Assembly (NCBI GenBank): GCA_942491485.1
Contig: CALOAX010000017.1
Coordinates: 62,001 to 126,000 of the forward strand
From: Desulfoluna sp942491485
GTDB lineage: Bacteria; Desulfobacterota; Desulfobacteria; Desulfobacterales; Desulfolunaceae
DNA: 64,000 nucleotides
Reading direction: 5' to 3'
Positions within the stretch are counted from its first letter, which is position 1. Each line of letters starts with the position of its first letter. The translations under genes were made by a program, and so were the position numbers. The notes under the pieces were generated by a model. The model was not told where the DNA came from and ran no database searches. It worked only from the letters and a program-made list of their open reading frames with translations. Below, one piece after another: positions 50,328-57,350 of this stretch.

Positions 50328-51382
50328 CCAAGGCTTGTCGTGACAAAACTCTGCCAGGTGTGAATCCCTTTTTTATGGGCTATGAGGGCTTTCGAAAAGA
50401 GATGGCGGGGCGCATGGGGCTGGATCGGTATGCATCGGCTGAGCTCTACACCATGGTCATTCGAAATGGCTCGGTGGACACCTCCGCTTTGACGCGCCTT
50501 CCGCATCGGGACGGTATTGCCGATGCCATCATGGATAGCCTCGTCTTTCCGGACCCTGAGCTGGTCACCGTCAAAGAGGCCGACGGCGTGGTGAAATTCA
50601 CCCTGCGCCTTCACGACGGCCATGAAGTGGAGTCCGTGGTGCTTCCCATGATGAACCACTACACCCTGTGCGTCTCATCCCAGGTGGGGTGCAAAAGGGG
50701 GTGTCTCTTCTGCACCACCGCCAAGATGGGCTTTGTCCGGGACCTCACCCCGGAAGAGATCGTGGCTCAGCTTTATGCGGCACGCCACAAGCTGAATTAT
50801 CCCATTCGAAACATCGTCTTCATGGGCATGGGGGAACCCCTGGACAATTTTGACGCCGTGGCTGACGCCATAGCCATCATGAGCGACCAGAGGGGCTTTG
50901 ATATTGCCTTGAGGCGAATTACCGTGTCCACCGTGGGCAGCGCGACAGGCATTGAAAAGCTGGCGGCATCTGATATCTCCGCCGTGAACCTCGCCGTGTC
51001 CATCAACGGCGCCACAGATGAAGTCCGTTCCCATCTGATGCCGGTGAACCGCAAAACACCCCTGAAGAGCCTGGTCGAGATTCTTTCCCGTTACCCCTTT
51101 GCCCGAAAAGGAGCCCTCTTTGCTGAGTATATCGTCATCGAAGGGGTGAACGATGGCCCCGGAGACGCCCTTGCCCTGGTGGAGACCCTGTCTCCCCTTT
51201 CGGTCTGTTATAACTTGATCGGCTTTAACGCCGGTCCCGGCGCTCCCTTTCCCTCCACCTGCCAGGAAGCAGTGGAGCGCTTCCGGGACATGCTAATCGC
51301 CAAAGGCGCCTACGTACGTATCCGCGCCTCAAAAGGCCGCGACCTTGTGGCCGGTTGTGGGCAGCTGGGGAAGAAAGCCTAA
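50324..51382 (+). CDS. RlmN/Cfr-family radical SAM methyltransferase, RlmN-like
   Basis: A 352-residue radical SAM enzyme. The cluster motif CKRGCLFC (Cys123, Cys127, Cys130, CxxxCxxC) follows CVSSQVGC, and the C-terminal Cys345 in AGCGQLG is at the position of the methyl-carrying cysteine of RlmN. NIVFMGMGEPLDNF and ITVSTVG are family motifs. RlmN methylates C2 of A2503 in 23S rRNA and A37 in some tRNAs. This protein is short at the N-terminus, and VNLAVSINGATDE replaces the usual ALSLHAPND segment, so it may be a paralogue with another target. Overlap with the tandem-RHH gene (ATGA) indicates coupling. Confidence 0.85.
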   Translation: MTKACRDKTLPGVNPFFMGYEGFRKEMAGRMGLDRYASAELYTMVIRNGSVDTSALTRLPHRDGIADAIMDSLVFPDPELVTVKEADGVVKFTLRLHDGHEVESVVLPMMNHYTLCVSSQVGCKRGCLFCTTAKMGFVRDLTPEEIVAQLYAARHKLNYPIRNIVFMGMGEPLDNFDAVADAIAIMSDQRGFDIALRRITVSTVGSATGIEKLAASDISAVNLAVSINGATDEVRSHLMPVNRKTPLKSLVEILSRYPFARKGALFAEYIVIEGVNDGPGDALALVETLSPLSVCYNLIGFNAGPGAPFPSTCQEAVERFRDMLIAKGAYVRIRASKGRDLVAGCGQLGKKA

Positions 51383-51388
51383 AAGCGT

Positions 51389-51740
51389 GCCTCCGGCGGC
51401 AAGGGGCTGAGCCCCTTGACCCCAGGTTCGCGAATGCTCTTGACCTTCGTTCCTTAGCCCGGATATTTCATGATAAAACGGCCGGGTGAACGCAATTGTT
51501 TATCATTACGAATGGGTGCTGTGGAGAACGTAGATATTTAAAAATGCAAAACGTAACTCACAGTTTTCTGCTCGATTTTCTCCCCCATTCGGGCGAGCCG
51601 AGTGCACCCCTCTTCTGCGTTATCAGAGCCTTGAGGTAAACCACTACATCTGTAGCTCTGATGCCTTGAATATGGGTGCACTCGACCCGTGAAATATCCG
51701 GGTTAGGTCAATCACATTCGCTGACGGGCTGCGCCCGTGG
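51389..51740 (+). repeat. Family A element split by a family B insertion
   Basis: GCCTCCGGCGGCAAGGGGCT, a GGGGCTGAGCCCC hairpin and GCGAATGCTCTTGACCTTCG with TTCCTTAG up to 51457; it resumes after the insertion at TTAGGTCAATCACATTCGC and ends with ACGGGCTGCGCCCGT. Removing 51458-51706 restores a module 2 collinear with the copy at 45753. It begins 7 nt after the RlmN-like stop. Confidence 0.9.
51458..51702 (-). mobile_element. Family B MITE-like element, copy 2, with TTAG target duplication
   Basis: A 245-bp non-coding element with perfect 13-bp terminal inverted repeats, CCCGGATATTTCA and TGAAATATCCGGG, flanked on both sides by TTAG (51454-51457 and 51703-51706). An inner pair GAGTGCACCCC/GGGTGCACTC lies at about 51600-51683. 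Its reverse complement matches 2047-2224 with an extra ~67 bp near the far end. It has no coding potential, so movement would need a transposase acting in trans. No such transposase was recognised in the window. Confidence 0.88.
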
Positions 51741-51765
51741 GAACTGTTGAAGTGATAAACCTTAC

Positions 51766-51806
51766 TTCGTGAAGCCCGAAGGGCGCTTCGTGATCTTCGT
51801 GGTTTT
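51766..51806 (+). repeat. Family C element, short form
   Basis: CTTCGTGAAGCCCGAAGGGC GCTTCGTGATCTTCGTGG. It follows the family A copy at once. No gene was found between here and 51961. Confidence 0.6.
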
Positions 51807-51960
51807 CATCATTGGCAGGTATCGATGGCTCTCGTAGTAAGGCCTTTTTTTCCATGGGGCTTGTCTCGGAGCGGCACATCCGCGCCGGGATTTGTCCATG
51901 AAACGTAAAATGAAATCTGTCGGCGTGTCATTTGCAGCGTCGGCGTAAATTAAAATGAAG

Positions 51961-52043
51961 GCCGATGCGTTTTGCCCCGAGGTTCGAGGGGTAAAACACA
52001 TCGGCAATCAGCTTTCAAGGTGGCACACCTTGCCGCCGGAGGC
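51961..52043 (-). repeat. Family A element providing the nfo ribosome binding site
   Basis: GCCGATGCGTTTTGCCCCGA GGTTCGAGGGG, then CTTTCAAGGTGGCACACCTT and GCCGCCGGAGGC. GGAGG at 52038-52042 is 9 nt before the nfo ATG and is the only Shine-Dalgarno-like sequence there. Confidence 0.9.
52038..52042 (+). promoter_or_regulatory. Ribosome binding site of nfo, inside a repeat
   Basis: GGAGG, then CATATACAT and ATG. The five bases belong to the conserved GCCGCCGGAGGC end of family A. Confidence 0.75.
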
Positions 52044-52051
52044 ATATACAT

Positions 52052-52888
52052 ATGAAACGAATCGGAGCGCACGTGAGTGCGGCGGGGGGCGTGGAGAACG
52101 CGCCTTTGAATGCTGCGGCCATAGGTGCCACGGCTTTTGCGGTATTTACGAAGAATCAGCGGCAGTGGAAGGCGAAGCCTTTGACGGAAAAGAGCATTGC
52201 CGCTTTCAAAGCCAATTGCGAAGCCCATGGTTTTCTGCCTGAGCACATCTTGCCCCATGACAGCTACCTGATCAATCTCGGGCATCCGGAGGCGGAAGGT
52301 CTTGGGAAATCGAGGGATGCGTTTGTCGATGAGATGGCCAGGGTGCGGCAGTTGGGGCTGGACAGGCTCAACTTTCACCCCGGGAGCCATCTGAAGAAGA
52401 TTGATGAGGCGGGCTGTATCAAACGCATCGCCGAGTCCATCAACCTGGCACACAAAGAGGTGGAGGGTGTCTGCGCGGTTATCGAGAACACGGCCGGGCA
52501 GGGCACCAACATGGGGTATTGCTTTGAGCACCTGAGGGACATCATTGACCTGGTGGAGGACAAGGGCCGGGTGGGGGTGTGTCTCGATACCTGCCATACG
52601 TTTACCGCCGGGTACGATCTTCGGACGGCAGAGGCGTGTGATGCCACCTTCGCGCGGTTTGAAGCGCTGGTGGGGTTTTCATACCTTAAGGGAATGCACT
52701 TGAACGACTCCAAGCCAGAGCTGGGAAAACGGGTGGATCGGCATGCGTCCATCGGGCAGGGGCACCTGGGCCTTGACGCGTTTCGATACATCATGAACGA
52801 CCCCAGGTTTGAAGAGATTCCTATGGTTCTTGAGACGCCTGATGACAGTATTTGGAAAGATGAGTTAGTACTTCTCCGGTCTCTTTGA
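52052..52888 (+). CDS. nfo: Endonuclease IV (AP endonuclease)
   Basis: A 278-residue, metal-dependent apurinic/apyrimidinic endonuclease that opens DNA 5' of abasic sites in base-excision repair. Metal ligands appear in the family order: IGAHVSAAGG at the start, NFHPGS, VIENTAGQGTNMG (Glu), VCLDTCHTFTAGYD (Asp, His), HLNDSK, DRHASIGQGHLG (Asp, His) and the late VLETP (Glu). Length is normal. The ribosome binding site comes from a family A repeat. A strong terminator hairpin follows at 52932. Confidence 0.97.
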   Translation: MKRIGAHVSAAGGVENAPLNAAAIGATAFAVFTKNQRQWKAKPLTEKSIAAFKANCEAHGFLPEHILPHDSYLINLGHPEAEGLGKSRDAFVDEMARVRQLGLDRLNFHPGSHLKKIDEAGCIKRIAESINLAHKEVEGVCAVIENTAGQGTNMGYCFEHLRDIIDLVEDKGRVGVCLDTCHTFTAGYDLRTAEACDATFARFEALVGFSYLKGMHLNDSKPELGKRVDRHASIGQGHLGLDAFRYIMNDPRFEEIPMVLETPDDSIWKDELVLLRSL

Positions 52889-52931
52889 TAGAAAATATTT
52901 TATAAAATAAAATACTCTTCGTGGTAATCCA

Positions 52932-52964
52932 AAACCCTTTCAATTGAAAAAATTGAAAGGGTTT
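52932..52964 (+). terminator. Terminator of nfo
   Basis: Perfect 14-bp arms AAACCCTTTCAATT and AATTGAAAGGGTTT around GAAAA, 43 nt after the stop. The stem ends in GTTTG. The remaining part of the gap to 53258 shows no gene. Confidence 0.75.
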
Positions 52965-53258
52965 GTTGCTTGGTACAGTGGAGTGACAATCAGGGGTGTT
53001 CATCAGGAGCGCTCAAGGTACTGGACAATGGAAACCCTTGAAGGACACGGTTTTCAGCATTGTGTTGGTGGGTAGGTATATGAAGGTGAGGAGACAAAAT
53101 CCTACATGGCATCTTGGAAGTGTTTCTTAATATTGGTCATTTGGCATTGGAAATTTTACCGGAAGTTAAAAAAAATCTGTACAGCCACATCCTGTTTTAG
53201 TAATATCCCTCTTTCGGTTAGGGTTATTGTTCTGGAAGTAGAAGGAAAGAGGTGAGAA

Positions 53259-53489
53259 ATGACGATGACAAAGTTGTGTTCCAAGTGTGGTGTGGAGAAG
53301 CCGGTAACAGACTATTATCGGCAGAAAGGTGGGAAAGACGGGTTGCGGGCAGCATGCAAGAAATGCTTCATCAAAGCCAACACCGAGTACAGGGCCAGGA
53401 GCAGTGATAAGCTTCGTATGGGTTCCAAAGAGTATTTCAGGAACCTTAAAAAAGTCAAAGCAACCTACGACTACGAGACAGTACATTAA
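53259..53489 (+). CDS. Small zinc-ribbon protein
   Basis: A 76-residue protein with a treble-clef-like CxxC...CxxC pattern: LCSKCGVEKPVTDYYRQKGG KDGLRAACKKC. The sequence type C-x2-C-x3-KP-x-YY-x-KDGL-x-CK-x-C is common in small phage- and HNH-nuclease-associated zinc ribbons. The HNH nuclease part itself is absent, so nuclease activity is not expected. GAGGTGAGAA supports the start. Isolated gene. Confidence 0.75.
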   Translation: MTMTKLCSKCGVEKPVTDYYRQKGGKDGLRAACKKCFIKANTEYRARSSDKLRMGSKEYFRNLKKVKATYDYETVH

Positions 53490-53802
53490 TTTCGAGGTGC
53501 TTTGAACGCATGAAAAGCATAGCAGCCCATGGGAGTACACGACGCAGGTAGTCCCATGGGCTCGCTGACAATACAGATTACCGGCGGCTTCGCAATCCGC
53601 TGATACGCCGCGGCAGGTATGACTGCACGGATTCTTTATACCCTTCCTTATTTATCATCCCCATTGGGGAATGACTTCCCTCTTTAAAACAATCTGAACA
53701 TTTTTATTTCTTTTTTTTATCTCATATTCATCCAGGTCCCCTGATATGGTTGTGCATTGGTTTGTCTTCTGTGGTCAAAAGAGGGTGGTCGCTGAAAAGC
53801 AT

Positions 53803-54040
53803 GAACCACGACGTGCACGAAGGGGAGCGATTTGTTTTTCGGTGGGTGTATGGCGTGGCGTTTGTGGGCACCTTAGGGCTCATCGTGGGCACGCATCAGA
53901 CGGGGTCGGGGTATACTTTGCACCGGCAAACTTCGGAGCGCCGCACTCCCGTGAGGCATAAAAAAGCAGCACAGGAGTGCGGCGCACCATGGAAAACAAA
54001 GGGGTCAGGTTTTGATGACAGAGCCTGGCCTCTTTTTTTT
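53803..54040 (+). other. Repeat-derived gap with family C half-copy, family E inverted repeat and T-tract
   Basis: ACCACGACGTGCACGAAGGG near 53803 looks like half a family C element. GCGCCGCACTCC (53937) and GGAGTGCGGCGC (about 53976) form a 12-bp inverted repeat (family E). A GGGTCAGG/CCTGGCCT imperfect hairpin near 54003 is followed by a run of nine T, a possible plus-strand terminator. A degenerate family C copy follows at 54204. The plus-strand ORFs here (53750-54043, 54012-54869) lack family features. Nothing was found in 53490-53802. Confidence 0.45.
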
Positions 54041-54203
54041 TGATGGAACGTTTGATTCGACTTCAACGGGATATGGGGAATATCCGGGCTCTGGGTGGAT
54101 TAGCGGGTGGCTCCAAGAGATCTGGAACAATTTGTTGTGTTCGTGTGGGGGAAAAGACAGAGTATTTTGCACTCAGTCGTGGGTGGAACTCGAAAAACCT
54201 ATG

Positions 54204-54291
54204 AACCATGAAGAACATGAAGAAGAACAGGAGAAAAAAAAGTTTGTTTGCGGTGGAGTCGCTTTCATGCTCGTCATGGCCTTGATGGTAG
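54204..54291 (+). repeat. Family C element, degenerate
   Basis: ACCATGAAGAACATGAAGAA through CATGGCCTTGATGGTAGAAC. The layout matches 10974-11040 with C-to-T type changes. Confidence 0.5.
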
Positions 54292-54362
54292 AACTACTTT
54301 TTGCTTGCAATCCATTTTCTTCTGGTGTGGCCTTCACCGCAAATACTTGCGCAAATAGCCTG

Positions 54363-54686
54363 TTATTTGACGAGCTTTGGGATGCGGCTTTTCAGAATCG
54401 TTACCAGCTCTTTATCCATATATTCATAGTTGTCAGGGATGCCCAAACAAATAACGCGTTGATCTTTAAGATATTTGCGGAATTTTTTGTTCATTTTATG
54501 TCTATGGGTCTGTTCCATGACAAAAATATATTCAGCCCAAAGAATATCATCGATACCCAGGGGGATTTCAGCGTCGTTGTTCAGGCCGGCAGAACGAACC
54601 TCCCATCCTTCGTAATTGAAGAATACGGTTTCTGCTGTTGGGCTCCGCAATTTATTTTGACTGCATATAAAAAGTATTTTTTTCAT
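54363..54686 (-). CDS. Low-molecular-weight protein-tyrosine-phosphatase-like protein
   Basis: A 107-residue protein with an N-terminal P-loop CSQNKLRSPT (C-x5-R-S), the LMW-PTP signature, in ILFICSQNKLRSPTAETVFF. The family's late Asp is in IPDNYEYMD. It is shorter than classical LMW-PTPs (about 150 residues), matching a short subgroup often annotated as phosphotyrosine phosphatase. Activity is plausible since Cys and Arg are kept. It lies downstream of the 190-bp tandem repeat, which may be its 5' leader. Confidence 0.82.
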   Translation of the reverse strand: MKKILFICSQNKLRSPTAETVFFNYEGWEVRSAGLNNDAEIPLGIDDILWAEYIFVMEQTHRHKMNKKFRKYLKDQRVICLGIPDNYEYMDKELVTILKSRIPKLVK

Positions 54687-54773
54687 AGATTTTTAAAAAG
54701 CATTGAACCGGTTTGTCTGGTCGCCTTCAAGGTTGGTGTTGGGTCCACGCTTTTGGTTCTCTTTTCTAAGCTG

Positions 54774-55166
54774 TTTGGCCCTGGAGACAAGGGATCGCTG
54801 GAATCACCGCTGCACTGGGTTGACGGTCAGATGGATTCGAGACCAAGGCATCTCAGGGCGCGGTCGTAGTTTTTTACTTCAAGCCCTGATTAACGCAGAT
54901 ATCGGATTCATCTGGCCGCCCGCAGGGTGGGTTTTGGGGCAAGGTTTTTCTTTTAACTTTTTCAAGTTTGTTTGGAGCCTGAGACCCATGGAATCACCGT
55001 TGCACTGGGTTGACGGTCAGGTGGCTTCGAGATCAAGGCAACTCAGGGCGTCGTCGTAGCTTTTTACTTCAAGCCCTGATTAACGCAGATATCGGAGCCA
55101 TCTGGCCGCCCGCAGGGTGGTTTTTTGGGGCCAAGTTTTTTTGAAATTTTTACCAACTTGTTTGGC
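54774..55166. repeat. Two-copy 190-bp tandem repeat
   Basis: Two adjacent units, about 54774-54970 and 54971-55166, share long stretches such as TGCACTGGGTTGACGGTCAG, TTTTTACTTCAAGCCCTGAT, TAACGCAGATATCGGA and CATCTGGCCGCCCGCAGGGT. Identity is about 90%. Each contains a CAGGGC/GCCCTG pair and a CCGCCC-GCA-GGGTGG hairpin followed by T. Their edges contain GTTTGG(CC) motifs reminiscent of family D. The block lies between the HAD-NrtR gene and the phosphatase gene, both on the minus strand. It may hold tandem small RNAs or a leader; no known riboswitch motif was recognised. A GGGGCCAA/TTGGCCCC inverted repeat borders it at the right. Confidence 0.85.
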
Positions 55167-55186
55167 CCCAAAAAGCTATCAATCCC

Positions 55187-56302
55187 TTAGTAGACGTCGC
55201 GTGTGCCCTGAAACATGAGAAGTTCGGGGGGCCTTCCCGCGGTGGCTTTGACCTTTTTCTCTTTCAGGCTCTTGATGGTGTAATGCGCCCGGATCATCTT
55301 GCGGAAGTTGGCCGGGTCAATGGCCTTTTCCAGGACTGCCTCGTAGATGCTCCGCAGCTCCGTCCAGGTGAAGCGCTCTTCAAGGAGGGCAAAGGCGATG
55401 GGGGTGTAAGAGATCTTCCCTTTGATCCGCTCGTAGAAATCGGTGAGCACCTCCCGGTGAAAGGGAGAGATGTGAGGTGTGTCTCCGTTCATCACCTCCC
55501 GGAATGAAAACCAGGCTCCCTTTTGATGGGCCATGGCCTTTTCCGGCACCAGCGAAAAGTAGCTGGTCACGAGATGCCGCGCTTCGCCGTAGGTTTTCAG
55601 CTGCTCCATCCAGGTATCCTGCAGCCCTGTCATCGTGTCCAGGATCCGCACGGCGCACACTTCCAGGGCACCGCCTTCGGAAGGGGTGAAGGGCAGAAAA
55701 GGAAGGACACGATAATCCGGTTTGCCTGGCTTTTCGGGTAGCAGGATTTTGAGTTCGCTCCCGGAGAAGGCTGCAATGACCATCTCCACAGAGACCGTGG
55801 GCAGCGGGCAGGTGGTTTTTGCATTGTATATGGTGGGTTCGCTGCTCGCCTTGGTGGCGTTCCACTCGCCCCCTTCCGAAAGGGGGATGAGTTCCTCATC
55901 ATGGGGGACCCCATCAATCAGCCGGGCATAGGGTGTGGAAAAGTATTTGCCGTAGATGTCCGAGTTGTCGATGTGCAGGTCTATGTTGTTTCTCCGGCAG
56001 TACTCTCCCTTGGAACGGTTCCAGAGGCGGTTGTCCATGTAGGGATTGCCGTCGATGTAGGTGACCTCGGTGCCCTCTTTTTTGTGATAGGTGGTCATGG
56101 AAAAGAGGTGGGTCCAGGAGAGTCCCAGCTGGTTTTTCAGGTAGTGTTCCAGGGATCGGGTGTGCTCGGTTCCCGTGATGATGTGGACTTCATGGCCCTG
56201 GCTCACCAGTTCTCGACTCAGTTTGGAAAAAAAGTCGGGAAAGGTGTCGGCCACCCCATGAACATCAATACCCAGCCTGATGATTTCATCCTTACGTTTC
56301 AT
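55187..56302 (-). CDS. HAD-like domain fused to NrtR-type (degenerate Nudix + winged helix) regulator
   Basis: A 371-residue fusion. Residues about 8-140 look like a HAD-fold phosphatase: GIDVHGV (Asp13, with His15 in place of the usual second Asp), HIITG motif II, and LHIDNSDIYGKYF near 109-121. Residues 168-265 look like a Nudix domain of NrtR type, but the Nudix box is non-catalytic (GALEVCAVRILDTMTGL, without the REx2EExGx glutamates). Residues 311-364 match the NrtR winged helix (FTWTELRSIYEAVLEKAIDP, NFRK, AGRPPELLMF). NrtR proteins repress NAD-synthesis genes and respond to ADP-ribose. As the last gene of an operon with pncB and nicotinamidase, this protein is probably its regulator, with a HAD part that could sense or dephosphorylate a nucleotide. 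Confidence 0.78.
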   Translation of the reverse strand: MKRKDEIIRLGIDVHGVADTFPDFFSKLSRELVSQGHEVHIITGTEHTRSLEHYLKNQLGLSWTHLFSMTTYHKKEGTEVTYIDGNPYMDNRLWNRSKGEYCRRNNIDLHIDNSDIYGKYFSTPYARLIDGVPHDEELIPLSEGGEWNATKASSEPTIYNAKTTCPLPTVSVEMVIAAFSGSELKILLPEKPGKPDYRVLPFLPFTPSEGGALEVCAVRILDTMTGLQDTWMEQLKTYGEARHLVTSYFSLVPEKAMAHQKGAWFSFREVMNGDTPHISPFHREVLTDFYERIKGKISYTPIAFALLEERFTWTELRSIYEAVLEKAIDPANFRKMIRAHYTIKSLKEKKVKATAGRPPELLMFQGTRDVY

Positions 56303-56320
56303 GCTCGTTTCTTGCTTTTC

Positions 56321-57094
56321 CTATGTGAGATCTATGGTGGTGTCAGCGGTTCGGACTCCTGCCTGGGCCATGTCCTTGAAAAAGGCATCGGCCAGATCGT
56401 GAAAGCCGGCAACGGGGCTCATGGCATCGGTGAGGAGGATGACCCGTTTTGCCATGGAGGGTCTTGCCGTTACCATGTCCCGGATGCTGTCTGCCACGCA
56501 GTGGGATGAAGCTTCTCCGGCGACGTAGATTTCGTCAAAGCTGTCCAGGTCGTTCAGGAGGGCCAGGTCGAATTGTGACGCGGGATCGCCTTCCCGTTTG
56601 ACCTTGGGCTGGAAGATGGAAAAATGCTCCGTGTACCGTGCGTTGCCCTTGGGAATGATCACGAGATCGGTGTGGCGGTTTGCCCATCGGGTTAAAATGG
56701 TGTCCAGTGGGTGGTACACCGCATGGCCCCAGGTGCCCATGAGGCAGTGGGGCGGCCAGATGACGTGGGTGCCGCAGGCAGCCATGTATTCTGTGCTCCA
56801 CGCCTGGTCCTCAGGGTTTGCGGCGCGCCAGGTGCCGCCATCCACCTCATCGCTGGTCAGGGTGGTGAAGGGCTCCGGGTGGTTGCCCTCCGTGTCCACC
56901 CACCAGACGGGATGGGCGATGTGCATTCGGTTGTGGGAGTCCAGAGTCACCACGATACGCTCAAAGGCGTCTCCGTTGATTTCGACAAAATCGGTGAGTC
57001 GTTCCATGTCCCGGCTCGCCCCTTCTACAAACAACTTTCCTGCGGGATCGCAGAATGAGTTCTGTGGGTCGATAATCAAAAGGGTACGTTTCAT
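56321..57094 (-). CDS. Nicotinamidase-like isochorismatase-family hydrolase
   Basis: A 257-residue cysteine hydrolase that most likely deamidates nicotinamide to nicotinate. ATG 57094 follows AGGAGAC. Triad residues are Asp9 (LLIIDPQNSF), Lys149 (IPKGNARYTE) and Cys199 (GEASSHCVADS). The metal-site pattern LDSHNRMHIAHP gives Asp52, His54 and His61. It is longer than small PncA enzymes, mainly through an insertion around 80-120. The operon order pncB, this gene, HAD-NrtR supports the nicotinamide assignment. Confidence 0.88.
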   Translation of the reverse strand: MKRTLLIIDPQNSFCDPAGKLFVEGASRDMERLTDFVEINGDAFERIVVTLDSHNRMHIAHPVWWVDTEGNHPEPFTTLTSDEVDGGTWRAANPEDQAWSTEYMAACGTHVIWPPHCLMGTWGHAVYHPLDTILTRWANRHTDLVIIPKGNARYTEHFSIFQPKVKREGDPASQFDLALLNDLDSFDEIYVAGEASSHCVADSIRDMVTARPSMAKRVILLTDAMSPVAGFHDLADAFFKDMAQAGVRTADTTIDLT

Positions 57095-57273
57095 GGCTTG
57101 TCTCCTCATTTTTATGTTTTTGCCTGAAGCAAACAGAAACATTAAAATTCACAATAAGCATGTCGAGTTGCTTTGACGAAACTTAAGAGCTGGAATTGCA
57201 TTTATATATGCATACGCTCTTGGGGTTGCTGTTACCCCTGTTACATCCCCGGTCTGAACCGCGCAAAGCTCAA

Positions 57274-57350
57274 TGCGAATGTGACTTGACCCGAGGCACG
57301 AGGGGAAAGGAGCATTCGCAACCTGGGGTCCAGGGGATCATCCCCTGGCC
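57274..57350 (+). repeat. Family A element, GGGGATCATCCCC variant, abutting the pncB stop
   Basis: GCGAATGTGACTTGACCCGA GGCACGAGGGG, GCATTCGC, AACCTGGGGTCCAGGGGATC and ATCCCCTGGCC. Its last base (57350) is followed by the stop codon TTA (57351-57353, complement TAA) of pncB, so repeat and gene end share a border. Confidence 0.9.

Noticed and set aside
54012..54869. 285-codon plus-strand ORF
   Set aside because: It lies opposite the phosphatase gene and enters the 190-bp repeats; no domain features.
54774..55166. Riboswitch or integron attC site in the 190-bp repeats
   Set aside because: No TPP, cobalamin, c-di-GMP or NAD riboswitch core and no paired GTTRRRY/RYYYAAC ends were found.
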